This document shows, in pieces, positions 17,253 to 26,316 of a DNA stretch of 64,000 bases (position 1 is the stretch's first letter; each line of letters begins with the position of its first letter). The notes below the pieces were generated by a model. The model was not told the origin of the DNA and made no database searches. It saw only the letters and a program-made list of their open reading frames with translations. A program made the position numbers and the translations under genes. Source of the DNA: Oscillospiraceae bacterium (lineage in GTDB: Bacteria; Bacillota; Clostridia; Oscillospirales; Ruminococcaceae); assembly GCA_021201135.1 (NCBI GenBank), contig JAJQGT010000018.1, positions 65,254-129,253 on the forward strand, written 5' to 3'.

Positions 17253-18524
17253 TTATTCTGTCGGGTTGTCTACCACTCCCATAAAGAGCGGAATTCCCGT
17301 CTCGCTGTCATATACGGCATAGAAGAAGCTTTGGTCGAACCTGATAACCTCGGGATAGGTTATAGTTGCACCCTCAAGAATCTCCGCAGTAACAGCCGCC
17401 GCCTTGGTTCCCCAGACGTCAACTTCTATAACGGCTTTCTGGATGGTCTTGCTAAGGGCTATTCCCTCGCCGAAGTTGTCGAAGCCGCCGGAATAGACCC
17501 TGCTCAGCCCCAGAGCCGAAAGCGCGTCATCGAGCTCCATTTCCGCTTCAATCTTATATCTCGGAATGTGCATATTACACAAGCCATTCTGAACGTTACT
17601 GAGAAACTCGTTGAAGCGGTCAGCTGTGAGGCTTTCTACAAAGCCGTCAATATCGCCGTCATCCGGCATCAGCGCAACAAACTTGAGCCTGCCGTCGGCG
17701 TAATCCATGATAATACCGGTCACGCCGTCGTACTTGATGTAGTCGTAATTTCTCTCGTCGCCGAAGTACTCGGCGATTACGACCTCGCCACTCGATGTGG
17801 TGAAATCTCTTTCGGAATAGCTTCCGAAGAAGTCGAACTGCCTTTCCCACTCGGCATCGAGTAAAAGCGCATTGACGAGAACCATCATTGTTGAATCATC
17901 CAGATTTTCACTGAAAAATTCGGGAATCAACCCGTCGGTGCTCGAAGAAATCCAACTGTTGATGTACTCCCTTGCCGCATCGGTCGAGAGGCGCATGGTC
18001 TTACACTCGGCTTCGTAGTATTTCTCGAGATTCGTCAAAGCCACGTCACTGCCGTCGGCAAGCTCCATCCTGTCGTCTATAAAGACGCCATTCGAGACAC
18101 TTAAGACTGTTGTCGAGTCGTCCGAAAGAGCCGCATATTCCTGCATGATTTCGGAGCACCACGCCGCCGCTTCCTCGGCAGTCATTCCGAGTAAGCCCTG
18201 AAGCTCTTCAGCCGATTCATCTGAAGCACCCAAAGAAAGCATTCCCAAAGCGTAGTAAGCCGACAAGGGCGAGAATACGCTGTTCTCTCCGCTCTCCACT
18301 ACCTCCGAGAAGATGTTGAAGGCGAATTTCTGTACAACCTCATCGGCATCAAGACCGCTGTAGTCGATGTTGACGGGAACGGCGGTTGTGGCTTCGGTGG
18401 TCGCCTCTGTCGCAGATGGCATTGTATCAACCGGATTGATGTCATCCTCCGCAGTGCTTCCGCATCCGCAGAGCATCGTCGCACCCAAAATTATTGCCGT
18501 AAGTAATGCTGTTATTCTTTTCAT
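17253..18524 (-). CDS. Serpin-family serine protease inhibitor, lipoprotein
   Basis: The 423-residue protein has a lipoprotein signal (lipobox LCGC, Cys at about 21), a Thr/Ala-rich linker and a full serpin domain (NSVFSPLSAYYALGMLSLGA at the start; FFYAVYDSETGIPLFMGVV at the end). The hinge of the reactive-centre loop is recognisable as GTKAAAVTAEILEG, small residues as needed for inhibitory insertion, so it is probably a working suicide inhibitor of extracellular proteases. Bacterial serpins of gut species act on host or competitor proteases; that role here is inference. Single gene with AAAGGAG ribosome binding site. Confidence 0.92.
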   Translation of the reverse strand: MKRITALLTAIILGATMLCGCGSTAEDDINPVDTMPSATEATTEATTAVPVNIDYSGLDADEVVQKFAFNIFSEVVESGENSVFSPLSAYYALGMLSLGASDESAEELQGLLGMTAEEAAAWCSEIMQEYAALSDDSTTVLSVSNGVFIDDRMELADGSDVALTNLEKYYEAECKTMRLSTDAAREYINSWISSSTDGLIPEFFSENLDDSTMMVLVNALLLDAEWERQFDFFGSYSERDFTTSSGEVVIAEYFGDERNYDYIKYDGVTGIIMDYADGRLKFVALMPDDGDIDGFVESLTADRFNEFLSNVQNGLCNMHIPRYKIEAEMELDDALSALGLSRVYSGGFDNFGEGIALSKTIQKAVIEVDVWGTKAAAVTAEILEGATITYPEVIRFDQSFFYAVYDSETGIPLFMGVVDNPTE

Positions 18525-18591
18525 GTTAATCTCTCCTTTTAGAGTATTTCTATTAGTAATACAAATCTGAGGGAGAAATTATTGCGTTATT

Positions 18592-19227
18592 TCAAAATTT
18601 TTTTAGTTTTTCGGGGAGCTCGGTTATGGCGGAGATGCTCTCCGTCCCCTCCGGCACGATTCCGTAGCCGTAGGCGCTATGGATAAAGTGGGTTCCGGCG
18701 GCTCTGGCAGAGTTGTAGTCGCCCATCGTGTCGCCGATATAGACGCACTCCGAGGGCTCGAGCCCGTTTCTCTTCACGACGAGAGCGATGTTGTCGGCTT
18801 TCATAAGCCCCGTATCGCCCCAACACTCCTTGTCGTCAAACAAATCGCCGAGCTCGTGATACTTCATGAACGCCTCGATATAGCCCGACTGGCAGTTGGA
18901 GACGCAGGCTATGAGAAGCCCCATGCTCCTGAGCTTCTCCAAAGTCTCACGAAGCCCGTCGTAGAGATTTCCGCCATGGGTCTCGATGTAGGAATTTTCG
19001 TAAGCCGTGCAGTAGCGCATGATGCCGACGGCGCGAGAAGGCGAGATGCAGTCGAAATAGACGTGCGCAATCTCCTCGAGAGTCTTCCCCATCTCGTGCA
19101 TCATCTCGTCCTGGGTGATGCGTCTTGACAAATCCAGTCTTGCGAGTGCTATATTAAAGCTTTCGGCGACGCTCGCGGAAGCGTCCCAAAGCGTTCCGTC
19201 AAGGTCAAAAAGAACCGCTTTTATCAT
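18592..19227 (-). CDS. HAD-superfamily phosphatase (HAD-IA, phosphoglycolate phosphatase-like)
   Basis: A 211-residue haloacid dehalogenase-type phosphatase. The catalytic motif I is FDLDGTLWD, motif II is ACVSN, motif IV is VYIGDTMGDYNSA; the helical cap between residues 15 and 85 is of the C1 type. Substrate unknown; members act on small phosphorylated metabolites. ATG 19227 is preferred over an in-frame TTG three codons upstream because AAAGG lies 10 bases before it. Confidence 0.88.
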   Translation of the reverse strand: MIKAVLFDLDGTLWDASASVAESFNIALARLDLSRRITQDEMMHEMGKTLEEIAHVYFDCISPSRAVGIMRYCTAYENSYIETHGGNLYDGLRETLEKLRSMGLLIACVSNCQSGYIEAFMKYHELGDLFDDKECWGDTGLMKADNIALVVKRNGLEPSECVYIGDTMGDYNSARAAGTHFIHSAYGYGIVPEGTESISAITELPEKLKKF

Positions 19228-19259
19228 TTTTATCAAGCCTTTCCGTTTCCTATGCGACC

Positions 19260-19288
19260 ATTATACCACAATTTGCACAAAAATGCAA
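19260..19288 (-). promoter_or_regulatory. Promoter of the HAD phosphatase gene
   Basis: Minus strand TTGCAT (19288-19283), 17 bases, TATAAT (19265-19260) with an extended -10 TGG. Confidence 0.75.
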
Positions 19289-19359
19289 CACGAAAATAGC
19301 GTTTCGAGGCTTTCGGCAGGCGCGCATAAATTCATATGAAATTTTCGCGTCAATACCTC

Positions 19360-19388
19360 TTTACAAATCGGCTTTGTTGTGGTAAAAT
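19360..19388 (+). promoter_or_regulatory. Promoter of tRNA-Leu
   Basis: TTTACA (19360-19365), 17-base spacer ending in TGG, TAAAAT (19383-19388), 21 bases before the first base of the tRNA. Confidence 0.7.
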
Positions 19389-19409
19389 AACTGAGTTGAG
19401 ATTCAATAT

Positions 19410-19496
19410 GCAGGTATGGCGGAATTGGCAGACGCGCATGGTTCAGGTCCATGTGAGAGCAATTTCATGCAGGTTCAAGTCCTGTTACCTGCACCA
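19410..19496 (+). tRNA. tRNA-Leu (anticodon CAG), CCA encoded
   Basis: Class II tRNA of 87 bases. Acceptor strand GCAGGTA pairs with TACCTGC; the anticodon stem CATGG/CCATG encloses the loop TTCAGGT with anticodon CAG (reads CTG leucine codons); a long variable arm follows; the T arm is GCAGG-TTCAAGT-CCTGT. A and the encoded CCA end the gene. It stands alone and borders the magnesium-transport region. Confidence 0.97.
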
Positions 19497-19497
19497 A

Positions 19498-19526
19498 CAG
19501 AAAACAAGTCAAAGACTTGTTTTCTG
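19498..19526 (+). terminator. Hairpin directly after tRNA-Leu
   Basis: Perfect 13-base stem CAGAAAACAAGTC / GACTTGTTTTCTG with a 3-base loop, beginning two bases after the CCA. The descending arm includes GTTTTC. It probably ends or helps process the tRNA transcript. Confidence 0.6.
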
Positions 19527-19528
19527 CT

Positions 19529-19594
19529 GAAGAAGCCCAGAACTTTGTTCTGGGCTTCTTCATATTTATGGCATCCGAAAGGGCGCTTCTTCAC
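19529..19594 (+). repeat. tRNA-downstream module, copy 1
   Basis: Contains the hairpin GAAGAAGCCCAGAAC-TTTG-TTCTGGGCTTCTTC followed by ATTTATGGCA and GGGCGCTTCTT. The same order of blocks, with base changes, recurs at 26355-26430 behind a tRNA-like 3' end, so the two sites share ancestry. Confidence 0.75.
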
Positions 19595-19616
19595 TTGGTG
19601 CAATCAAGTCAACAAT

Positions 19617-19660
19617 AATCCGAACCCGTTTCCCATTGGAGAGGGGTTCGGATTTTTTGT
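19617..19660 (+). terminator. Terminator-like hairpin in gene-free stretch
   Basis: Stem AATCCGAACCC / GGGTTCGGATT followed by TTTTTTG. No gene precedes it directly; it may be left from a lost gene. Confidence 0.6.
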
Positions 19661-19677
19661 ATATTTTGAGTAGAGAA

Positions 19678-19716
19678 CAGGCAAGGTAGTTCAGGTGCTA
19701 CCTTGCCTGTTTTTTA
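19678..19716 (+). terminator. Terminator-like hairpin in gene-free stretch
   Basis: Perfect 12-base stem CAGGCAAGGTAG / CTACCTTGCCTG, 8-base loop, then GTTTTTT (T6). The stretch 19720-19900 between this and the next hairpin holds no frame I can support. Confidence 0.65.
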
Positions 19717-19904
19717 ACTTGTGCATTTGTGGAGGCGCAAGAGCAAGATACGCCTATGTCAGACAATAACTTGAAATGTGTTATTTCCGACAGGCAAATC
19801 TTAATGGGAATTTCGGGTTCCCATGCCCTCGATTTATTGGTTTTCATTAAAACGGGCACAGCGGCTTGTCGTTGGCAGCCGGGAATAAGCATAAAAACCA
19901 AAGA

Positions 19905-19941
19905 AAAACCGATTGCTCTCAATCTGAAAGCAATCGGTTTT
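19905..19941. terminator. Symmetric hairpin before the first mgtA
   Basis: Perfect 13-base stem AAAACCGATTGCT / AGCAATCGGTTTT with an 11-base loop. A run of A before and T after makes it look like a terminator in both directions. It is 70 bases before the mgtA promoter. Confidence 0.5.
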
Positions 19942-20004
19942 CACATCACCGCATCTCTTCCCAAGAATGAGAACAAGAAAAAAACAAGATTTCCTCGTTG
20001 ACTT

Positions 20005-20016
20005 TTATGGTATAAT
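20005..20016 (+). promoter_or_regulatory. Extended -10 promoter of the first mgtA
   Basis: TATGGTATAAT: a perfect -10 with TG one base upstream. No good -35 lies 17 bases before it, which would fit an activator-dependent promoter, for example one driven by the winged-helix protein encoded downstream. Confidence 0.55.
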
Positions 20017-20054
20017 GGAAGCACTGGGCTTTGTAAAGCAAGGAGGCTTTGATT

Positions 20055-22622
20055 ATGAAAGAGGCGACCGGGTTACGGCAGGAGCAGGTTTCCGAAAACA
20101 GAAAAAAATACGGGAGCAACTGGCAGAGTAGCAGGAGCAAAACGACCGTCAGGCACTGTGTTCGCAGAGCGTTTATAAATCCGTTTTCGATAATTCTGAT
20201 GGTTCTTGCGGTTGTTTCGCTGATTACCGACGTGCTTTTGCCGGATAAATACGGACAGAGCTTTTCGTCTGTTATAATAATTATAGTTATGATGCTTCTC
20301 GGCGGTGTCATCCGCCTGATTCAGGAGCTTCGGGCAAAAAGCGTTGCCGACCGCCTTTCACAGATGGCGGGGACTACCGTTTCTGTTTGCAGAGACGGCA
20401 TCTGGCAGGAGGTTTCTTCCGAAGAGCTGGTTGTCGGAGATCTTGTCAGAATCGAAGCGGGAGATCGGATTCCTGCGGATATTGAGCTTACAGAATCGAA
20501 GAATCTGTTTGTTTCACAGTCTGTAATAACCGGCGAAAGCGAGAATTTTGAAAAGAAGGCCGGAGAGCCGCAAATCAGACCGGAAAAGCTCAGCGATTAC
20601 ACAAATATAGTCTTTCAGGGTACCACAGTTACAGGCGGATCGGGTACGGGAATTGTCCGCGCTGTCGGGAAAAATACCGTTTATGGCGGTCTTGACACAG
20701 AAAGCTTTTCACAGAAGCGTGGATTTGACAGTGGCTCCACTTCTATCGCTTGGGTTCTGATAAAATTTATGGCAATTCTGATTCCCGTCGTATTTCTTGC
20801 AAGCGGACTGACACAGGGGAACTGGATTGAAGCGCTCCTGTTCGCTCTTTCCGTGGCGGTCGGTCTCACTCCCGAAATGCTCCCGATGGTAATCAGTGCC
20901 TGTCTGGCTAAAGGCAGTCATCAGATGGGCAAAGAACAGACCGTTGTCAAAAATATCAACGCAATGCAGACGCTCGGAAGCATGGACATTCTGTGTGTGG
21001 ATAAAACAGGAACACTTACCGACGACACAATCACCCTCGAATACTACATGGACATTCTCGGAAACGAGAGCAGTACGGTTCTTGATTATGCTTTCCTGAA
21101 CAGTCATTACCAGAGCGGAGTCAAAAATCATCTCGACACGGCTATTCTCAAATACGGAAACATGCCGGGACAGGAAGCACATTTTGAAGAGCTTTCCCAA
21201 AACAGTGTTCTATTGGATGAGCAACCGTTCGATTATAACCGCAAATATGTAGGGGTTCTGCTGAAAGGCGATGAATCAAATCTGCATATTATCAAGGGCA
21301 GTGTCGGGAATGTGCTGTCGCAGTGCAGATATGCTGAATTCCGCGGAGAAAGAGTTCCCGTAACAAGCGATATGCTCGAAAGTGTTCACGCTGTGACTGA
21401 CGAGCTTACGGAAGATGGGATGAAGGTCTTGGCGGTTGCCTACAGAAACACCTCCAAATCGGTACTCGATTCCGATAATTCCGACTTTATACTTATCGGC
21501 TATCTCGGGTTCTTTGACGCTCCGAAAAAGAGTGCTTCCGAAACTATAAAAAATCTGAAAAATCTCAACATAGACGTTCGGGTCCTGACAGGAGACGATG
21601 TGAAGACCACACTTTCAATCTGCTCACGAATCGGAATCGAGACGGATTTTGTTCTTACAGGAACAGATTTTGCGGGGCTTTCCGAGAACGACATTCCGCT
21701 TTGCGTTGAGAAAACGAAAATCTTTGCGGAGCTGTCTCCCAAGCAAAAGGCTCGGATTATCGAAATATTGCAAAAGAACGGTCATAATGTCGGATTCATG
21801 GGCGATGGCATGAACGACCTTCCGGCTGAGCTGAGAGCCAACGTCGGAATTTCTGTTGACACCGCCGCAGATGCAGTCAAAGAGAGCGCAGATGTAATCC
21901 TTCTCGAAAAAGACCTGAATGTCCTCAAGCGGAGCATACTCGAAGGACGCAAAGCGTTTGCAAACATGACAAAATATATCAGCATCACGGCATCGTCAAA
22001 CCTCGGCAACATTATCGCTGTGGTTGTGGCGAGCGTTCTTCTGCCGTTCTTCCCCATGACATCGCTACAGCTTCTTTTGCTGAATCTGTTGTATGACACC
22101 CTATGCCTGATAATGCCGTGGGACAATGTGGATTCTGAACAGCTTGAAAAGCCTGCTCGTTGGAGTGGCAATCACTTGGGAAGATTTATGTCAAGGTTCG
22201 GACCTATAAGCTCGGTATTTGACATAATCACATTTGCTTTTTTGTTCTTTGCCCTCTGTCCTGCCGTCTGTGGCGGAGCATTTTCACAGCTTGATTCCGT
22301 CGGTCAGCTTGCGTTTATTTCTACGTTCCAGACCGGGTGGTTCCTTGAGTCAATGTGGACTCAGGTGATGATTTTGCATCTTCTGAGAACGCCGAAAATC
22401 CCGTTTGTTCAGAGCAAACCATCAAAATCGGTCTTCGGAGTCACGATTGTGGGAGTGGTTCTCCTTTCGGTTCTCACGGTCACACCGCTCGGAAGTTACA
22501 TCGGGCTTACGGCACTTCCTGTCGGGTACTATTTATTCCTTGCCCTGGATGTAATCCTATATCTCTGTTCTGTGAGCATAGCAAAGCATTTTTACTTCAG
22601 AAATCATGGGGAACTCTTGTAG
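20055..22622 (+). CDS. mgtA: Magnesium-importing P-type ATPase, MgtA family, copy 1
   Basis: MgtA-type pumps import Mg2+ across the cytoplasmic membrane using ATP. The 855-residue protein has the actuator motif TGES (VITGESENF), the membrane motif [11 protein letters not shown], the phosphorylated Asp D316 in VDKTGTLTDD, and the hinge GDGMND. The usual block after the hinge (AL+AADVG) is changed to PAELRANVG, so this copy is the less canonical of the two. ATG 20055 follows AGGAGG at 8 bases; an in-frame TTG two codons earlier is less likely. It ends 16 bases before the regulator gene. Confidence 0.92.
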   Translation: MKEATGLRQEQVSENRKKYGSNWQSSRSKTTVRHCVRRAFINPFSIILMVLAVVSLITDVLLPDKYGQSFSSVIIIIVMMLLGGVIRLIQELRAKSVADRLSQMAGTTVSVCRDGIWQEVSSEELVVGDLVRIEAGDRIPADIELTESKNLFVSQSVITGESENFEKKAGEPQIRPEKLSDYTNIVFQGTTVTGGSGTGIVRAVGKNTVYGGLDTESFSQKRGFDSGSTSIAWVLIKFMAILIPVVFLASGLTQGNWIEALLFALSVAVGLTPEMLPMVISACLAKGSHQMGKEQTVVKNINAMQTLGSMDILCVDKTGTLTDDTITLEYYMDILGNESSTVLDYAFLNSHYQSGVKNHLDTAILKYGNMPGQEAHFEELSQNSVLLDEQPFDYNRKYVGVLLKGDESNLHIIKGSVGNVLSQCRYAEFRGERVPVTSDMLESVHAVTDELTEDGMKVLAVAYRNTSKSVLDSDNSDFILIGYLGFFDAPKKSASETIKNLKNLNIDVRVLTGDDVKTTLSICSRIGIETDFVLTGTDFAGLSENDIPLCVEKTKIFAELSPKQKARIIEILQKNGHNVGFMGDGMNDLPAELRANVGISVDTAADAVKESADVILLEKDLNVLKRSILEGRKAFANMTKYISITASSNLGNIIAVVVASVLLPFFPMTSLQLLLLNLLYDTLCLIMPWDNVDSEQLEKPARWSGNHLGRFMSRFGPISSVFDIITFAFLFFALCPAVCGGAFSQLDSVGQLAFISTFQTGWFLESMWTQVMILHLLRTPKIPFVQSKPSKSVFGVTIVGVVLLSVLTVTPLGSYIGLTALPVGYYLFLALDVILYLCSVSIAKHFYFRNHGELL

Positions 22623-22637
22623 AAAGGGGTGCAAGAT

Positions 22638-23129
22638 ATGAAAAACATTGATCTTGTCAGCATGGATACTTTCACACTCGGATGGCTTTCAGACAAGCTG
22701 AAAACGGCACCTTCCGATGCACTGTCCGCCGGAGAACTCGGCAGAGCCATATCCGACCTGACGAGCGGTCAGATAAGAAGCCTGATGCTTGAGTTGAACG
22801 GAGCTTCACAGCCTTCGGATTTGTCGGAGATTGTCTGCGGTGAGCTTAAAATATTCCCTGTCTTACGCAGAGTAACGCGAGCGGGAAACGATATAGTCCT
22901 GACCCCAAAGGAGTTCGATATCCTCTGCTTCCTCGCTAAGAACCGAGGAGAAGTTTTTACCAAAGAGCAGATTTATCAGGCGGTGTGGGACGCAGAGTAT
23001 CTGATGGATGACAGCAATATCATGGCGTTCATCCGCAAGCTTCGGAAGAAGATTGAACCGCATCCCGATTCTCCCATGTACATACTCACCATCTGGGGCA
23101 TCGGCTATAAGTTCAACGACAGAATATAA
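22638..23129 (+). CDS. Orphan winged-helix regulator (OmpR/PhoB-type DNA-binding domain without receiver)
   Basis: The last 90 residues of this 163-residue protein are a Trans_reg_C winged helix: LTPKEFDILCFLAKNRGEVF, then YQAVWDAEY, the recognition helix MAFIRKLRKKIE and YILTIWGIGYKFN. The first 70 residues are not a response-regulator receiver: there is no phosphoacceptor Asp pocket. Position between two mgtA genes suggests it controls Mg2+ import, perhaps sensing through the N-terminal part; that is inference. ATG 22638 is preferred to GTG 22629 because GAAAGGGG is then well spaced. A terminator follows. Confidence 0.85.
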   Translation: MKNIDLVSMDTFTLGWLSDKLKTAPSDALSAGELGRAISDLTSGQIRSLMLELNGASQPSDLSEIVCGELKIFPVLRRVTRAGNDIVLTPKEFDILCFLAKNRGEVFTKEQIYQAVWDAEYLMDDSNIMAFIRKLRKKIEPHPDSPMYILTIWGIGYKFNDRI

Positions 23130-23141
23130 TTCTTGCCTTTT

Positions 23142-23190
23142 AGCAAGGAAATCGCAAGGTCTTGACCATGTGATTTTCCTTGCTTTTTTT
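23142..23190 (+). terminator. Terminator between the regulator and the second mgtA
   Basis: Stem AGCAAGGAA(A)TC / GATTTTCCTTGCT with one bulged base, followed by seven T. The ribosome binding site of the next gene begins 25 bases later, so read-through or an internal promoter is needed for mgtA copy 2. Confidence 0.8.
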
Positions 23191-23228
23191 GTAGAATGAA
23201 AATGCAATAAGGCAAAGGAGGTAGTAAC

Positions 23229-25982
23229 ATGAAAAAAGAAATTTTGCGCCGGATGACGGAAAAAGCCGTCACCCGTGACGAACAGAACGCAAGACTTGCA
23301 TTTGCGGCAACCAATCCGACAGGAGAAGTTCTTGAATATCTTGGAACCACTCTTTCGGGACTTGATTCGGAGGCGGTGCATGAAAGCCGTATTCGGTACG
23401 GCTCGAACCGTGTGACAAAGGAAAAGAAGAAATCGCTTCCCCAGAGGCTTGCAGGCGCATTTGTGAATCCGTTTACGGCGATACTCTTTTTCCTCGCAAT
23501 CGTATCCACGATAACCGACATGATTTTCCCATACTTTTCCCTTTTCGGCTGTGAGCCGGAGGATTTTGACTGTCTGACGGTCGTCATTATCATGACAATG
23601 GTTGTGATTTCTGGAACGCTCCGATTTGTTCAGGAATCAAGGAGCGGCAATGCGGCGGAAAAGCTTCTCAAAATGATAACAACAACCTGCACTGTCACTC
23701 GTAAAGACGAGCCAAAGTCGGAGATTCCCCTTGACGAGTTGGTTGTCGGAGACATCGTTCATCTTTCCGCCGGAGACATGATTCCCGCAGATGTGAGAAT
23801 CCTGGAATCCAAAGACCTGTTTGTAAGTCAGGCGAGCCTGACCGGCGAAAGCGAACCGATTGAGAAAAAGCCGTCCGTAACTGATAAGACGGAAACCGTC
23901 ACCGATTACTCAAACATCGCTTTCATGGGCAGTAACGTAATTTCGGGGAGTGCGACAGCCGTAGCGGTCAGTGTCGGCGACAACACTCTTTTTGGTTCAA
24001 TGGCTTCGGCGGTTGCAGGAGAAGCGGTTGAAACGAGCTTCACAAAAGGCGTGAGCGGAGTCTCATGGGTGCTGATTCGCTTCATGATGGTAATGGTGCC
24101 GCTGGTATTTGTCATCAACGGTCTGACAAAAGGAGACTGGTTGTCCGCACTGCTATTTGCAATATCTATAGCCGTAGGTCTCACGCCGGAAATGCTTCCG
24201 ATGATTGTCACAACCTGCCTTGCGAAGGGCGCAGTCTCGATGAGCAAAAAACAGACTATAGTCAAAAATCTCAATTCTATTCAGAACTTCGGAGCTATTG
24301 ACATCCTCTGCACCGACAAGACCGGCACTCTTACTCAAGACAAAGTTGTTCTTGAGTATCACCTTAACGTTGACGGCGAGGAGGACGGGAGAGTTCTCAG
24401 ACATGCTTATCTGAACAGTTACTTCCAGACCGGGTATAAGAACCTGATGGATCTCGCGATAATCAGGAAAACCGAGGAGGAAGAGAGCGAAAATCCCGAG
24501 CTTACCGATTTGTCTGAAAGCTACGTCAAGGTCGACGAGATTCCTTTCGACTTCACACGCCGTCGCCTGACAACCGTTGTTCAGGACAAAACGGGCAAAA
24601 CCCAGATGATTACGAAGGGTGCCGTCGAGGAGATGCTTTCCGTTTGTTCGTTTGCAGAGATAGACGGCGAGGTCAGACCTCTTGACGATGAGGTCAAGGA
24701 AAGAATCCTTGACACAGCAGACGACCTGAACGACAAGGGCTTCCGGGTTCTCTGCATTGCCCACAAAACCAATCCGCCATCCGCCGGTGTCTTCAGTGTG
24801 AAGGACGAGTCGGAGATGGTGCTTATCGGGTATCTTGCATTCCTCGACCCTCCGAAGGAATCAACAGCCGACGCTATCAAGGCTTTGAAGGCTCACGGTG
24901 TGCATACGAAAATCCTCACCGGTGACAACGAAAAAGTCACCCGCACCATCTGTGCACAGGTTGGGCTTAAGGTCAGAAATATGCTCCTCGGTTCGGATCT
25001 TGAACATATGACGGACAAAGAGCTTGCAAGAGCCGCAGAATCAACCGACGTATTTGCAAAGCTCACTCCCGACCAGAAGGCAAGAATCGTATCCGTTCTT
25101 CGTGAAAACGGGCATACGGTAGGTTTTATGGGAGACGGAATCAACGACGCCGCCGCAATGAAATCGGCAGATATAGGAATTTCGGTTGACACAGCCGTTG
25201 ATGTCGCAAAAGAATCCGCCGATATTATCCTTCTCGAAAAAGACCTGATGGTTCTTGAACAGGGTATTATCGAGGGTCGCAAGACCTATGCCAATATGAT
25301 AAAATATATCAAGATGACGGCATCCTCGAACTTCGGAAATATGTTTTCCGTACTTGCGGCATCGGCACTTCTGCCGTTCCTGCCGATGATGAGCATACAT
25401 CTCATATTCCTGAACCTGATTTATGATCTGAGCTGTACGGCAATTCCGAGGGACAATGTTGATGAAGAATTTATCGCCGTTCCGAGAAAATGGGATGCCT
25501 CAAGCGTTGGAAGCTTCATGATTTGGATAGGTCCCACAAGCTCAATCTTCGACTTCATTACATACATCTTTATGTATTTCGTCTTCTGCCCGATGTTTGT
25601 TTCCGGCGGCGTTCTTTATAACGACCTCGCAAATCATTTCAGCGGTGCAGAGCTTTTGGACCTGCAATTCAGATATATGGCGATGTTCCAAGCCGGATGG
25701 TTTGTTGAATCAATGTGGAGTCAGACCCTCGTTATTCACATGATTCGTACTCCGAAGCTCCCGTTCATCCAGAGTCACGCTTCCGCACCGCTTACTCTCA
25801 TGACAATGACGGGAATCGCAGTTCTCACGATAATCCCGTTCACGCCGCTTGGCACATTGCTCGGATTTGTTGCGCTCCCTGTGAGCTACTTCCTCTATCT
25901 GATTCCCTGCATCCTGCTTTATATGCTACTGGCTACAAGCCTGAAAAAAGCCTATGTCCGCCATTACGGCGAGCTACTCTGA
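23229..25982 (+). CDS. mgtA: Magnesium-importing P-type ATPase, MgtA family, copy 2
   Basis: A 917-residue canonical MgtA. Motifs: TGES ([11 protein letters not shown]), [20 protein letters not shown], phosphorylated D363 in [10 protein letters not shown], hinge [16 protein letters not shown] and the MgtA block [20 protein letters not shown]. Ten membrane helices in the P3-ATPase order. It is about 60 residues longer at the N-terminus than copy 1, comparable with enteric MgtA. AAGGAGG precedes the ATG. The 49-residue membrane peptide gene follows after 15 bases. Confidence 0.95.
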   Translation: MKKEILRRMTEKAVTRDEQNARLAFAATNPTGEVLEYLGTTLSGLDSEAVHESRIRYGSNRVTKEKKKSLPQRLAGAFVNPFTAILFFLAIVSTITDMIFPYFSLFGCEPEDFDCLTVVIIMTMVVISGTLRFVQESRSGNAAEKLLKMITTTCTVTRKDEPKSEIPLDELVVGDIVHLSAGDMIPADVRILESKDLFVSQASLTGESEPIEKKPSVTDKTETVTDYSNIAFMGSNVISGSATAVAVSVGDNTLFGSMASAVAGEAVETSFTKGVSGVSWVLIRFMMVMVPLVFVINGLTKGDWLSALLFAISIAVGLTPEMLPMIVTTCLAKGAVSMSKKQTIVKNLNSIQNFGAIDILCTDKTGTLTQDKVVLEYHLNVDGEEDGRVLRHAYLNSYFQTGYKNLMDLAIIRKTEEEESENPELTDLSESYVKVDEIPFDFTRRRLTTVVQDKTGKTQMITKGAVEEMLSVCSFAEIDGEVRPLDDEVKERILDTADDLNDKGFRVLCIAHKTNPPSAGVFSVKDESEMVLIGYLAFLDPPKESTADAIKALKAHGVHTKILTGDNEKVTRTICAQVGLKVRNMLLGSDLEHMTDKELARAAESTDVFAKLTPDQKARIVSVLRENGHTVGFMGDGINDAAAMKSADIGISVDTAVDVAKESADIILLEKDLMVLEQGIIEGRKTYANMIKYIKMTASSNFGNMFSVLAASALLPFLPMMSIHLIFLNLIYDLSCTAIPRDNVDEEFIAVPRKWDASSVGSFMIWIGPTSSIFDFITYIFMYFVFCPMFVSGGVLYNDLANHFSGAELLDLQFRYMAMFQAGWFVESMWSQTLVIHMIRTPKLPFIQSHASAPLTLMTMTGIAVLTIIPFTPLGTLLGFVALPVSYFLYLIPCILLYMLLATSLKKAYVRHYGELL

Positions 25983-25997
25983 AGGAGGAGATAGATT

Positions 25998-26147
25998 ATG
26001 ACTACAGAAATCTGGATGAAGCTTTTCGGAACAACAGAATTTCTCGGATTAAATATCGGCTTTTGGGTGTCCATGGCTGTTGTTGCAGTGATTGTCGTCC
26101 TCATGAATGTCGTTTTCTGGGGAATGAAGCCGAAGGAAAAGGATTGA
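25998..26147 (+). CDS. 49-residue single-helix membrane peptide downstream of mgtA
   Basis: ATG after a strong GAAGGAGGAG site, 15 bases behind mgtA copy 2 and before a terminator. The peptide starts MTTEIWMKLFG, has one membrane helix (about residues 19-42, FWVSMAVVAVIVVLMNVVFW) and ends KPKEKD, a basic cytoplasmic-type tail. Short membrane peptides such as MgtS and MgtR regulate MgtA/MgtB stability in enteric bacteria; there is no clear sequence match that I recognise, so a similar role here is inference from position and form. Confidence 0.75.
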   Translation: MTTEIWMKLFGTTEFLGLNIGFWVSMAVVAVIVVLMNVVFWGMKPKEKD

Positions 26148-26166
26148 TTATCGGAGAAATATAGAA

Positions 26167-26190
26167 GGGAGCCGATTGAGGCTCCTTTGT
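26167..26190 (+). terminator. Terminator after the mgtA region
   Basis: Stem GGGAGCC / GGCTCC with loop GATTGA, followed by TTTGTT. A near-identical hairpin followed by TTTTGTTGGC is at 38657-38688. Confidence 0.7.
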
Positions 26191-26229
26191 TGGCGGTCTG
26201 ATTTGAAATGTGTTAGGATACACTTAAGT

Positions 26230-26312
26230 GCAAATATAATGGTGAAAGGCTAACTCTCGGCTATATGATTGACAACGAGCAATACTTTCAGGCGAATCCC
26301 GTAACTGCACCA
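26230..26312 (+). pseudogene. Possible decayed tRNA (3' end TAACTGCACCA)
   Basis: The stretch starts GCAAATA and ends GTAACTGCACCA, with GGTGAAAGGCTAAC in a D-arm-like position and CGAATCCCG in a T-arm-like position. Stems do not close properly, so it is not a working tRNA. It is followed, as tRNA-Leu is at 19497, by a 14-base imperfect hairpin and the AAGAAGCCC module. Weak evidence by itself. Confidence 0.3.
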
Positions 26313-26316
26313 ATAG

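Noticed and set aside
19729..20001. Plus-strand open frame of 90 codons before mgtA
   Set aside because: No ribosome binding site, and it runs through the symmetric hairpin at 19905-19941; composition is not protein-like.
19720..20054. Possible Mg2+ riboswitch (M-box) before mgtA
   Set aside because: None of the conserved M-box segments could be recognised; only a simple hairpin is present.
19497..26316. Integrase or transposase that would explain the tRNA-flanked block
   Set aside because: No such gene found on either strand; the island idea rests only on the flanking repeats.
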